The translations under genes and the position numbers were made by a program. From contig FNZT01000007.1 in the NCBI GenBank assembly GCA_900109435.1, positions 124,001 to 188,000 of the forward strand: a stretch of 64,000 nt of DNA, in the 5' to 3' direction. This document shows, piece after piece, positions 39,877 through 48,550 of the stretch; the stretch's first letter is position 1, and each line of letters begins with the position of its first letter. The stretch is from Ruminococcus sp. YRD2003. Lineage in GTDB: Bacteria > Bacillota > Clostridia > Oscillospirales > Ruminococcaceae. The notes beneath the pieces are model-generated. The model had not been told where the DNA came from and ran no database searches. It was given only the letters and a program-made list of their open reading frames with translations.

Positions 39877-42630
39877 ATGAAACAGGCAAGAAAACTATCA
39901 GCTGCTCTCGCTTCGTTAGCTGTCGCGGCTTCCGTCGGAGGCTCGCTCGCTGCTCCGCTCAGCGCTGATGCGGCTTATGGCGTCGGAGGCAACGGCAAGG
40001 CGATAATGGAGTACCTCGACCGCGGTATCTACGCCGTCAAAAACGGCGGCGGTATGTTCGTGAGCTGGCGCTGGAACGCCAATGACTCCGACAGCGCGGA
40101 GTTCAGGCTCTACCGCGACGATAAGCTCATCTATACGAGCAGATCGGGCGAAGCTACCTGCTATCAGGACAACAGCGGCTCCACCAGCTCGAAGTACCGT
40201 GTTGACTGCGTTGAAGACGGGAAGGTCGTGAACTCGCAGAACTGCAAGTTCACATCGGGCAGCAGCTACTTCGACATCAAGCTCAACAGTCCCGGCTCTC
40301 AGTATTCGCCGAACGACTGCACGGTCGGTGACGTGGACGGCGACGGACAGTATGAGATATTCCTCAAGTGGGACCCGTCCAACGCTAAGGACAACTCTCA
40401 GGAGGGCAAAACCGACAAGGTCTATATCGACTGCTATACCCTCGGCGGAAAGCAGCTCTGGCGCATTGATATAGGACAGAATATCCGTGCGGGACAGCAC
40501 TACACTCAGATGAGCGTCGCCGATTTCGACTGCGACGGCAAAGCCGAACTCATAACAAAGACCGCTGACGGCACTAAGGACGGTACAGGCAAGGTCATAG
40601 GCAACGGCAGCAAAAACTATGCCAACGGCAAGGGATATATCCTCGACGGTCCCGAGTACCTCTCGCTGTTCGAGGGTCAGACAGGCAAGTGCCTCGACAC
40701 CATAGACTATCCCGTTCCTCGCGGAAAGGTCAGCGAATGGGGCGATAACTACGGCAACCGCGTCGACCGCATGAACAGCGGTATCGCCTACCTCGACGGC
40801 GTTCACCCTTCTGCGGTATACGGGCGCGGCTACTATACGCGGCTCACTTGGTCGGCTGTGGACGTCAGGGACGGCAAGCTCGTCAAGCGCTGGGTATACG
40901 ACAGCGGCAACAAGGGCGGAGCCTTCGGCAACGGCAACCACAACGTAATGGCTGCCGATGTGGATAACGACGGCAAGCAGGAAGTCCTGACGGGAGCATC
41001 CTGTATCGACGATGACGGCAAGCTGCTCTGGTGCTCAGGCGACAAACACGGCGACGCCATGCACGTCGGCGACCTTGTTCCCGATAACAAGGGGCTTGAG
41101 GTGTGGGAGTGCCACGAGGACAAGCCGTACGGCGAGACCTGCTACGACGCCGCAACCGGTAAGAGTCTCTTCCATATCAACGGTGCAAAGGATACCGGAA
41201 GATGTGCCGCCGACAACGTCTGGGCAGGCAATAAAGGGGCTGAATTCTGGGGAGCTGCCGACAACAACGTTTACGATGCGAACGGAAGGAAGATCGCTGG
41301 CTCCAAGCCCGCACAGAACTTCTTCATCTACTGGGACGGCGACCTTGAACGCGAGATCCTCGACGGTACAAAGATCACAAAGATGACGGGCGCAGGCACA
41401 TATAAGAACATCTTCACCGCTGCGGACTGCTCCGCAAACAACAGCTCGAAGAATGTCCCCTGCCTCACTGCCGACCTGTTCGGCGACTGGCGAGAAGAAC
41501 TCATTCTCCGCACGAGCGACAACTCGAAACTTCGCATCTGGTGTACCACGGACACGACGAAGGTGCGCCTCACCACTTTTATGCACGATATGCAATACCG
41601 CGCACAGGTCGCCTGCGAGCAGAGCTGCTACAATCAGCCTCCGCACGTGAGCTATTATCTCAGCAGCGATGCCGCTCTCCCTGAGAGACCGAATGTCAAG
41701 CTCAATAACACTCCCGACACCTCCGTTATTGATATCCCCGATGCGACAGAGCCTGCGGTCACAACTGCTCCCGCTGCTTCCGAAACTGTTACAACTGCGG
41801 CGCCTGTTGTGACCCCGCAGCCTGCCGCAGAGCTTCGGGACGGTCAGATATATGTGCTGCGCAACGTCGAGAGCGGGCTGTACCTCGGTGCGGAGAGCGC
41901 CAATCCCGCAAATAATACAAATATTGTGCAGAACGGCTATAACGGCGCTCAGTCACAGTTCAGGGCGGAAGCCGCGGGAGACGGGTACTATACCTTCGTT
42001 TCACTGCTCGGCGACGGAGCGTCCTACGCGCTCGACATCAACGGCAAAAAGACCTCCGACGGCACCAATATCGAGCTCTATGCGCTCAACGGCGGCGATA
42101 ATCAGCAGTTCAAAGCCGTGAAAAACAGCGACGGCTCGTATAAGCTCGTCGCGAAGATAGCTAATGACGCTTCCTGTATCTCTGCCGAAAGAGAGGGCGG
42201 CAACGTACAGGAGTGGACTATCGACGGCAGTGCCGCTCAGAACTGGTTCATCGAGCTCGCTCAGTCGGCGGAAACAACAACAACGACTACTACAACTACT
42301 ACCACTACCACTGCTACAGCACCGACAACTACTACAACTGCATCAACTACTACCACGGCTACAGTCACCGAGACTTCAACCACTGCGTCTACAGAAACAA
42401 ATATCGCGGCAGGTATGCTCGGAGATGTCAACCTCGACGGCAAAGTTACCGTCGCGGACGCGGTCGCGATACTCCAGTACATCGGCAACAGAGACAGATA
42501 CGGACTTGGCGAGCAGTCTAAAATAAATGGCGATGTTGACGGAGTCGGCGGACTGACCGCGAACGATGCTCTCGTGATCCAGCAGGTGGATGCGGGTATC
42601 TACAAGCAGTCGGAGCTCCCGATCAGATAA
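39877..42630 (+). CDS. Cellulosomal rhamnogalacturonan lyase: PL11 - ricin-type CBM - dockerin
   Basis: 917 residues. Signal peptide to about 32 (LSADAAYG). PL11 beta-propeller about 35-615: RGIYAVKNGGGMFVSWRW, VGDVDGDGQYEIFLKWDPSN, calcium-type DFDCDGKAELI and DVDNDGKQEVL, and LTADLFGDWREELILR, all typical of YesW/YesX enzymes. It cleaves the rhamnogalacturonan I backbone of pectin. A Thr linker leads to a ricin-B/CBM13-like lectin (about 650-790) with QNWFIEL at its end. A poly-Thr linker follows, then a type I dockerin: GDVNLDGKVTVADAVAIL and GVGGLTANDALVIQ. The gene is monocistronic. A dispersed repeat begins 8 bases after its stop. Confidence 0.95.
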   Translation: MKQARKLSAALASLAVAASVGGSLAAPLSADAAYGVGGNGKAIMEYLDRGIYAVKNGGGMFVSWRWNANDSDSAEFRLYRDDKLIYTSRSGEATCYQDNSGSTSSKYRVDCVEDGKVVNSQNCKFTSGSSYFDIKLNSPGSQYSPNDCTVGDVDGDGQYEIFLKWDPSNAKDNSQEGKTDKVYIDCYTLGGKQLWRIDIGQNIRAGQHYTQMSVADFDCDGKAELITKTADGTKDGTGKVIGNGSKNYANGKGYILDGPEYLSLFEGQTGKCLDTIDYPVPRGKVSEWGDNYGNRVDRMNSGIAYLDGVHPSAVYGRGYYTRLTWSAVDVRDGKLVKRWVYDSGNKGGAFGNGNHNVMAADVDNDGKQEVLTGASCIDDDGKLLWCSGDKHGDAMHVGDLVPDNKGLEVWECHEDKPYGETCYDAATGKSLFHINGAKDTGRCAADNVWAGNKGAEFWGAADNNVYDANGRKIAGSKPAQNFFIYWDGDLEREILDGTKITKMTGAGTYKNIFTAADCSANNSSKNVPCLTADLFGDWREELILRTSDNSKLRIWCTTDTTKVRLTTFMHDMQYRAQVACEQSCYNQPPHVSYYLSSDAALPERPNVKLNNTPDTSVIDIPDATEPAVTTAPAASETVTTAAPVVTPQPAAELRDGQIYVLRNVESGLYLGAESANPANNTNIVQNGYNGAQSQFRAEAAGDGYYTFVSLLGDGASYALDINGKKTSDGTNIELYALNGGDNQQFKAVKNSDGSYKLVAKIANDASCISAEREGGNVQEWTIDGSAAQNWFIELAQSAETTTTTTTTTTTTTATAPTTTTTASTTTTATVTETSTTASTETNIAAGMLGDVNLDGKVTVADAVAILQYIGNRDRYGLGEQSKINGDVDGVGGLTANDALVIQQVDAGIYKQSELPIR

Positions 42631-42638
42631 TAACAGAA

Positions 42639-42724
42639 AACAGAGACATTCACTAAAGGCTGTACCTGTACGGAAGCGATGCGGGACATATATCGGTGGA
42701 ACCTTTCTGAAGAAAGGTTCCGCC
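42639..42724 (+). repeat. 37-base core plus hairpin, 3'-UTR repeat copy A
   Basis: Core 42639-42675 begins AACAGAGACATTC and ends TACGGAA. It matches copy B (48505-48541, opposite strand) at 35 of 37 bases. It is followed by the hairpin GGTGGAACCTTTCT-ga-AGAAAGGTTCCGCC (42695-42724). It lies 8 bases after the PL11 stop codon, in the same orientation to its gene as copy B. DNA from 42725 to 42844 is GC-rich with CCCCGCACTGCGGGG and shows no gene. Confidence 0.8.
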
Positions 42725-42844
42725 AACAGCGGCGGTCCACTCTGTAGCTTCGCGACATCTCCCCGCACTGCGGGGAGTCACCCCCCGAGCCCCTTTCCAA
42801 AGACTTTTAGTCCACGTTTGCTAACGAACATCGGTTTTATTATA

Positions 42845-42875
42845 TCTCCGAGGAGCTACTCCCTCGGAGATTTTT
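42845..42875 (+). terminator. Terminator after the PL11 lyase region
   Basis: TCTCCGAGG / CCTCGGAGA, 9 base pairs with a 7-base loop (42845-42870), followed by TTTTTG. About 215 bases after the PL11 stop. Confidence 0.8.
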
Positions 42876-42963
42876 GTTAGGATAATGATTATTCCTTACC
42901 GCATTTCTGCTTAAAGAGTTCCTACAGACGAAGCAATGATTATTTATAAATGAGAGTAAAAGT

Positions 42964-43005
42964 CCTCCCGACAGCTTGCACTTGCGTGTGACCATCGGGA
43001 GGGGG
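42964..43005 (-). terminator. Hairpin after the P-type ATPase gene
   Basis: On the minus strand CCTCCCGA and TCGGGAGG enclose about 23 bases, followed by ACTTTTACTC. It lies about 50 bases beyond the ATPase stop and probably ends that transcript; the T run is weak. Confidence 0.5.
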
Positions 43006-43053
43006 CGTTATTTCGATTCAATATTACGGTATTATTATTGTACAAAAAGCAGG

Positions 43054-45123
43054 TTATTTCAGCTCGGTCGTACTCCTCAGACCTATCGCAAGCGTCGATG
43101 CGTTGTGCAGGAGAGCTGACGTTGCAGGCGGGAGCACTCCGAGCACACCGAGTACGATAAGTGCTCCGTTGAAGCCGATTATCGTACGGTAATTCCAGTC
43201 GATACGCTCCATGAGCGCGCTGCTCAGACGTTTCAGCTCAACGAGAGAATACAGATTATCGGCTGAGATAGTTATGTCTGCTATCTCACGCGCTATCGCT
43301 GCGCCTGTGCTTATCGCTATACCTGCGTCGGCTTCGCTGAGTGCAGGCGAATCATTCACGCCGTCGCCTATCATAATGACCTTTCGTCCGACTTCGTGCT
43401 CGGCACGAATGAATGCTGCCTTGTCCTCGGGCAGCACCTCTGCGCGGTATTCGTCAACGCCGACCTTTTCTGCGACCGCCTTAGCTGTGCGCTCGTTGTC
43501 GCCGGTCATCATAACTACACGGGAGATACCGGATTCGTGAAGCTTCTTTATAACGTCTGCCGCCTCAGCACGGAGAGGGTCCTCGATGCAGATAACTGCC
43601 GCGACTTCGCCGCCGATAGCGAGATAAAGATGCGAATACTCTTTCGGGAGATGACGGAAGATACGCTCGTCCGGCGGAGCACACTTTTCATCCTCAATTA
43701 TGAAATGATGGCTTCCGATGAGTACACGCTCGCCGTCAACAGTGCTCGATATTCCGTGCGCGACAACGTATTCGACCTTCGAGTGAAATTCCTCGTGGAC
43801 AAGTCCCTTCTTCTCTGCCTCGGAAACAACTGCATTTGCTATCGAATGTGGATAGTGCTCCTCAAGACAAGCCGCGAGCCGCAGCATTTCGTCCGCATCG
43901 CGTCCGCCGAAGGTGATGACCTCGGCGACTCTCGGGCTTGAATGTGTAAGCGTTCCTGTCTTGTCGAATACTATTGTATCAGCCTCGGCAACAGCTTCCA
44001 TAAAGCGTCCGCCCTTGACTGTGATGCCTGCACGGCTGCAGTCCCTCATCGCCGAAAGCACCGAGATGGGCATTGCGAGCTTGAGTGCGCAGGAGAAGTC
44101 CACCATAAGGATCGAAAGTGCCTTCGTGATATTCTGCGTGAGCAGCCACGTCAGCAGAGTTCCGCCGAGACTCCACGGAACGAGCTTGTCTGCGAGATGT
44201 GATGCTCTGTCTTCAGCGGCGGATTTCATCTTCTCCGATTCCTCTATCATCTTCACGATTCGGTCATAGCGTCCGCCGCCTGCCGTATTCTCAACGCAGA
44301 TGGTACACTCGCCGTCCTCGACGACCGTTCCTGCGTATACATACGCTCCCTCCGACTTGTGGACAGGTACGGATTCACCTGTCATCGAAGCCTGATTCAC
44401 CATTGCGTCACCGAAGATGACCTTTCCGTCGAGAGGTATCATCGAGCCTGTCCTGACGATTATCATATCGTCCTTGTTGATCTCGTTCACGGGCATCAGG
44501 AGCTCCTGACCGTCGGTGGTCTTCGTCCACACCTGCTCGATACCGAGCGACATCGTCCGCGCGAGGTCATCGACAGATTTCCTGTGAGTCCATTCATCGA
44601 GAATATCGCCCACGTTCAGCAGGAACATAACTGAGCCTGCGGTATCGAAATCGCCGCGCAGGAGTGAAACTCCTATCGCTGTTGCATCAAGCACCGCGAC
44701 CTCAAGCTTTCCTTTGAGCAGACATTTTATTCCGCGCCAGATGTACTTTGCCGCCTTGAATACAGCTATGACCTGACGTATCGGCTTCGGTACAATGACC
44801 TTGTTCACTATCCGCTTCAGCACGAGACCTGCAAGTTTGTCTTCGTAGCAACGGTTAAGCTCGCGTCCTGTATGCTCGGGAACGAGAGATATATTTTTCT
44901 CATCGGTGAACGAGAAATGCGAGAGGGCACTGATGATCTCAGCCCTCGGGCAGCTATATGCTATCACAGCATCGCAGGTGCGGTCGAATACCTGTACCCG
45001 TTTCACGCCTGATACGGCATACAGTGAATATTCTGCAATATCAGCCTGCTTCAGCGTCATACGCTTCATACAGAAGCGCACACGGATACGCCCCTTTGAT
45101 TCGTGAAGTATCTTACACTTCAT
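43054..45123 (-). CDS. P1B-type heavy-metal ATPase with non-CPC transmembrane motif
   Basis: 689 residues. An N-terminal HMA-like domain lacks the CxxC metal pair (KGRIRVRFCMKRM). Membrane segments flank the actuator MTGESVP, the phosphorylation site DKTGTLTHS (about 383), MMTGDN and GDGVNDSPAL. The metal-path motif in the sixth segment reads FSCALKLAMPIS, with Ser-Cys-Ala instead of Cys-Pro-Cys or Ser-Pro-Cys, so metal choice cannot be read off. No poly-His tail. It follows the DUF6110 gene and an AraC gene; this trio recurs in Clostridia as I recall. It probably exports a transition metal from the cell. Confidence 0.88.
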   Translation of the reverse strand: MKCKILHESKGRIRVRFCMKRMTLKQADIAEYSLYAVSGVKRVQVFDRTCDAVIAYSCPRAEIISALSHFSFTDEKNISLVPEHTGRELNRCYEDKLAGLVLKRIVNKVIVPKPIRQVIAVFKAAKYIWRGIKCLLKGKLEVAVLDATAIGVSLLRGDFDTAGSVMFLLNVGDILDEWTHRKSVDDLARTMSLGIEQVWTKTTDGQELLMPVNEINKDDMIIVRTGSMIPLDGKVIFGDAMVNQASMTGESVPVHKSEGAYVYAGTVVEDGECTICVENTAGGGRYDRIVKMIEESEKMKSAAEDRASHLADKLVPWSLGGTLLTWLLTQNITKALSILMVDFSCALKLAMPISVLSAMRDCSRAGITVKGGRFMEAVAEADTIVFDKTGTLTHSSPRVAEVITFGGRDADEMLRLAACLEEHYPHSIANAVVSEAEKKGLVHEEFHSKVEYVVAHGISSTVDGERVLIGSHHFIIEDEKCAPPDERIFRHLPKEYSHLYLAIGGEVAAVICIEDPLRAEAADVIKKLHESGISRVVMMTGDNERTAKAVAEKVGVDEYRAEVLPEDKAAFIRAEHEVGRKVIMIGDGVNDSPALSEADAGIAISTGAAIAREIADITISADNLYSLVELKRLSSALMERIDWNYRTIIGFNGALIVLGVLGVLPPATSALLHNASTLAIGLRSTTELK

Positions 45124-45172
45124 ATCTGTGTCCTCCTATAAAAACAGACCGTCCGAGCGGTCTGCTTTTTGC

Positions 45173-45472
45173 TTATTCTTCGCTTGCGTCAGCTATTTCC
45201 TCACATTCATCCGCGATAATGTCAGCCTCTTCCTTCAGCGCTCTCTGTTCGTTGATCTCCTTTGCGTCAGCGAGTATGTCATCGCAGTTCTCGCGGACCG
45301 TTGTAACAGTCTGCATAACGTCTGTTTTTGCACGCAGCACAGCTGCCGTTGCATGAGTGTAGCACTTCTTTGCGTCCTTGCTCGAAAGTATGCGGATACC
45401 TGCTGTTCCGAACAGTACGCCGCCTGCGAAAAGACCGATCTGCTTCCACGGTATGTCCTTCATTTTTATCAT
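45173..45472 (-). CDS. DUF6110-type small membrane protein
   Basis: 99 residues from ATG 45472, set by GAGGTGATAATT upstream; the frame is open 27 codons further without a site. MKDIPWKQIGLFAGGVLFGTAG gives one short membrane segment. LSSKDAKKCYTHATAAVLRAKTDVMQ follows, then an acidic helical tail. The KCYTHATA pattern is what I associate with DUF6110. It could be an accessory subunit or metal-handling helper of the ATPase encoded next. Inferred from position only. Confidence 0.7.
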   Translation of the reverse strand: MIKMKDIPWKQIGLFAGGVLFGTAGIRILSSKDAKKCYTHATAAVLRAKTDVMQTVTTVRENCDDILADAKEINEQRALKEEADIIADECEEIADASEE

Positions 45473-45577
45473 AATTATCACCTCATAAATAATCTTGAAG
45501 ATGAGCTTTGCTGATATTATGATACCATATATGATACGTCTGTTCCGCTCCAAAAAGCCGAAAGCTGATATACGGTG

Positions 45578-46399
45578 CTAATGGCTTGAAATGCAGATAT
45601 TCCTGCATTCCTGCTGCCTGATACCCTTGTTCTGCTCCATTCGGAAGCGCTTCGGAGCGGCTCCCATCACCGAACGGAACGCATATGAGAATTTGCTTGC
45701 GTTCGAGTAGCCTACTTCCTCGGCAATGTCGATGATCTTCATATCCGTATCCCTGAGAAGCTTCGCAGCACGGAACATCTTGTTCTTCTTCGCATAGCTG
45801 TATACCGAACAGCAGTAATACTCACTGAAGCCCTTTTTCAGCGCCGTGGGATTTATACCGGAAAGCTCAGAAAGCTCGGCGATAGTGTAATGTGTGAAGG
45901 CACTCTGACAGATGAAACTGCCTGCCTTTTTCAGTATGCTGCGGTGCCTTATCTCAGGATAGCTCTGATCGCTGAGCAGTACAAGGAGCTCGAGAACTTT
46001 TATTTTCAGAGCCGATGTGCGCGAGCGTCCGACTTCCTCGGTAATGTCCGAAAACAGCGCCTTCATTCTGCTGTCCGCACTGAAAATATGCGTATACTTC
46101 CGCTGTGTGCTGCTCAGTATCCCTGAAACGTCAAGTATCCCCGAAACGCCTGCGCTATCGCCTCCTGAGTCTAAAAGCAGCGATATACCGCAGAAATCAG
46201 GCGAATGAACGACCTGACACTGCCCCTCACAGCGCTCAGTGATGAGGCATTTCCCTTCTGTGAGGTAGTAGTATTCGCCGCGTATGTTGTATTCGCATAT
46301 GCCGCTTGTACAGCAGCATATCTCCGTTCCGCTGTATTCCGTAAGGCTGTCCGAACCATAAAAAAGTCTAATATCAGGAAACAGCCTGTATTCCGTCAT
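45578..46399 (-). CDS. AraC-family transcriptional regulator
   Basis: 273 residues. N-terminal sensing domain with several Cys (ICCCTSGICEY, 28-38), which might sense metal or redox state. The C-terminal two-helix-turn-helix domain has YTIAELSELSGINPTALKKGF and IDIAEEVGYSNASKFSYAFRSVMGAAPKRFR. The next genes on the strand are DUF6110 and the P1B ATPase, the probable targets. The gap before DUF6110 (45473-45577) contains GATACCATATATGATAC, a near-palindrome that could be an operator. Confidence 0.9.
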   Translation of the reverse strand: MTEYRLFPDIRLFYGSDSLTEYSGTEICCCTSGICEYNIRGEYYYLTEGKCLITERCEGQCQVVHSPDFCGISLLLDSGGDSAGVSGILDVSGILSSTQRKYTHIFSADSRMKALFSDITEEVGRSRTSALKIKVLELLVLLSDQSYPEIRHRSILKKAGSFICQSAFTHYTIAELSELSGINPTALKKGFSEYYCCSVYSYAKKNKMFRAAKLLRDTDMKIIDIAEEVGYSNASKFSYAFRSVMGAAPKRFRMEQNKGIRQQECRNICISSH

Positions 46400-46498
46400 G
46401 CTTTCACCGCCTACTCGTTAGCTTTTTATAACACAATAATAGTATCACTTTCGATGCGTGGTGTCAATGAAGATGCTTTATTTTCGTGAGGTTATACT

Positions 46499-46534
46499 AA
46501 ACTAACGAAAGTAAAACAGCAAAATTGTTAGTTT
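46499..46534. promoter_or_regulatory. Inverted repeat AAACTAAC / GTTAGTTT
   Basis: Eight-base arms at 46499-46506 and 46527-46534 lie between the AraC gene and the enolase promoter. A related TGTTAG...CTAACA hairpin occurs at 46591-46608. A dyad of this type could be a binding site for a regulator of either gene. Confidence 0.4.
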
Positions 46535-46556
46535 GTACAAATATTGTATCTGCAAA

Positions 46557-46585
46557 TTGACATCCTCCCTGAATAATGCTATAAT
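46557..46585 (+). promoter_or_regulatory. Consensus promoter of enolase
   Basis: TTGACA (46557-46562), 17 bases, TATAAT (46580-46585), both perfect. The predicted transcript has a leader of about 140 bases. Confidence 0.85.
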
Positions 46586-46590
46586 CATTG

Positions 46591-46709
46591 TGTTAGAAAA
46601 CACTAACAGAGAATATATCATTATTGCAGGCTCCTTTCAGATAACAGGATAAGTGCGAATATCCTGAATATACGAGCCTGCAAGCGTCAATAATGTGAGT
46701 ATTCACATT
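46591..46709 (+). ncRNA. Structured 5' leader of enolase mRNA
   Basis: After a small hairpin TGTTAG/CTAACA (46591-46608) comes a long stem: CATTATTG+GCAGGCTC (46619-46633) pairs with GAGCCTGC (46674-46681) and CAATAATG (46688-46695). Inside it is CAGGATA/TATCCTG (46645-46666). A further hairpin AATGTGA/TCACATT (46692-46709) shares bases with the outer stem, so the two are mutually exclusive. The binding site AGGAGAAG (46723) is outside. It matches no riboswitch class I know. Confidence 0.6.
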
Positions 46710-46721
46710 AAAATATAATAA

Positions 46722-48032
<1,311 letters not shown>

Positions 48033-48066
48033 TCCTGAGTCCATAGAATATAGACCACCTCATTAA

Positions 48067-48098
48067 AATTCGCCTGCAAAAATGCAGGCGAATTTTTT
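48067..48098 (+). terminator. Terminator after enolase
   Basis: AATTCGCCTGCA / TGCAGGCGAATT, 12 base pairs, then TTTTA, 35 bases after the stop codon. Confidence 0.92.
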
Positions 48099-48134
48099 AT
48101 CACTATTTTTTGTATAGGATAGTTTACTTCCTTG

Positions 48135-48344
48135 CTATCCGAGCGCAACATCAAGTATCATCATCAGCGTAAATCCCACCGAAAACATGATAACACCAAT
48201 GTTTGAATGCTCGCCCTCGGACATTTCGGGTATCAGTTCTTCAACGACCACATATATCATTGCACCGGCGGCAAAGCTCAGTAAATATGGCATTACAGGC
48301 AGAAACAGTCCTGCAAACAGTATCGTAAGTGCGGTACTAACTAT
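48135..48344 (-). pseudogene. C-terminal remnant of a ZIP-family metal transporter
   Basis: On the minus strand a frame of about 65 codons reads LPVMPYLLSFAAGAMIYVVV, then EELIPEMSEGEHSNIG and GFTLMMILDVALG before TAG (48137-48135). This is the conserved C-terminal end of ZIP (ZupT-like) divalent-metal transporters, including the AAGAMIYVVVEELIPE helix. Upstream the frame is closed by TAA at about 48353 and no further ZIP sequence is seen, so most of the gene (five or so of eight membrane segments) is missing. It is a decayed fragment, not a functional gene. The stretch 48345-48450 shows nothing recognisable. Confidence 0.8.
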
Positions 48345-48460
48345 ATGAAACGATTAACCACACAAGTAAAACACGCAAAAATCATTATGTTTAGACAAAA
48401 GTAATCATAAAGTATAAATATTGGATAGAGAGGACTAACTCATTCTTTAAAGGAACGTCC

Positions 48461-48541
48461 TTGAGGGAGAACCCTTTTTCAAAAGGGTTCTCCCTCAATA
48501 AATATTCCGTATAGGTACAGCCTTTAGCGAATGTCTCTGTT
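48461..48541 (-). repeat. 37-base core plus hairpin, 3'-UTR repeat copy B
   Basis: Core 48505-48541 (minus strand) matches copy A. The hairpin TTGAGGGAGAACCCTTTT and its inverse (48461-48498) is a perfect 18-base-pair stem with a 2-base loop. It starts 9 bases after the stop of the binding-protein gene at 48551, the same layout as copy A after the PL11 gene. Confidence 0.8.
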
Positions 48542-48550
48542 GTGTTGTGC

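Noticed and set aside
42883..42899. GGATAATGATTATTCC resembling a Fur box
   Set aside because: It lies downstream of two transcription units and ahead of no gene start; a chance AT-rich dyad is more likely.
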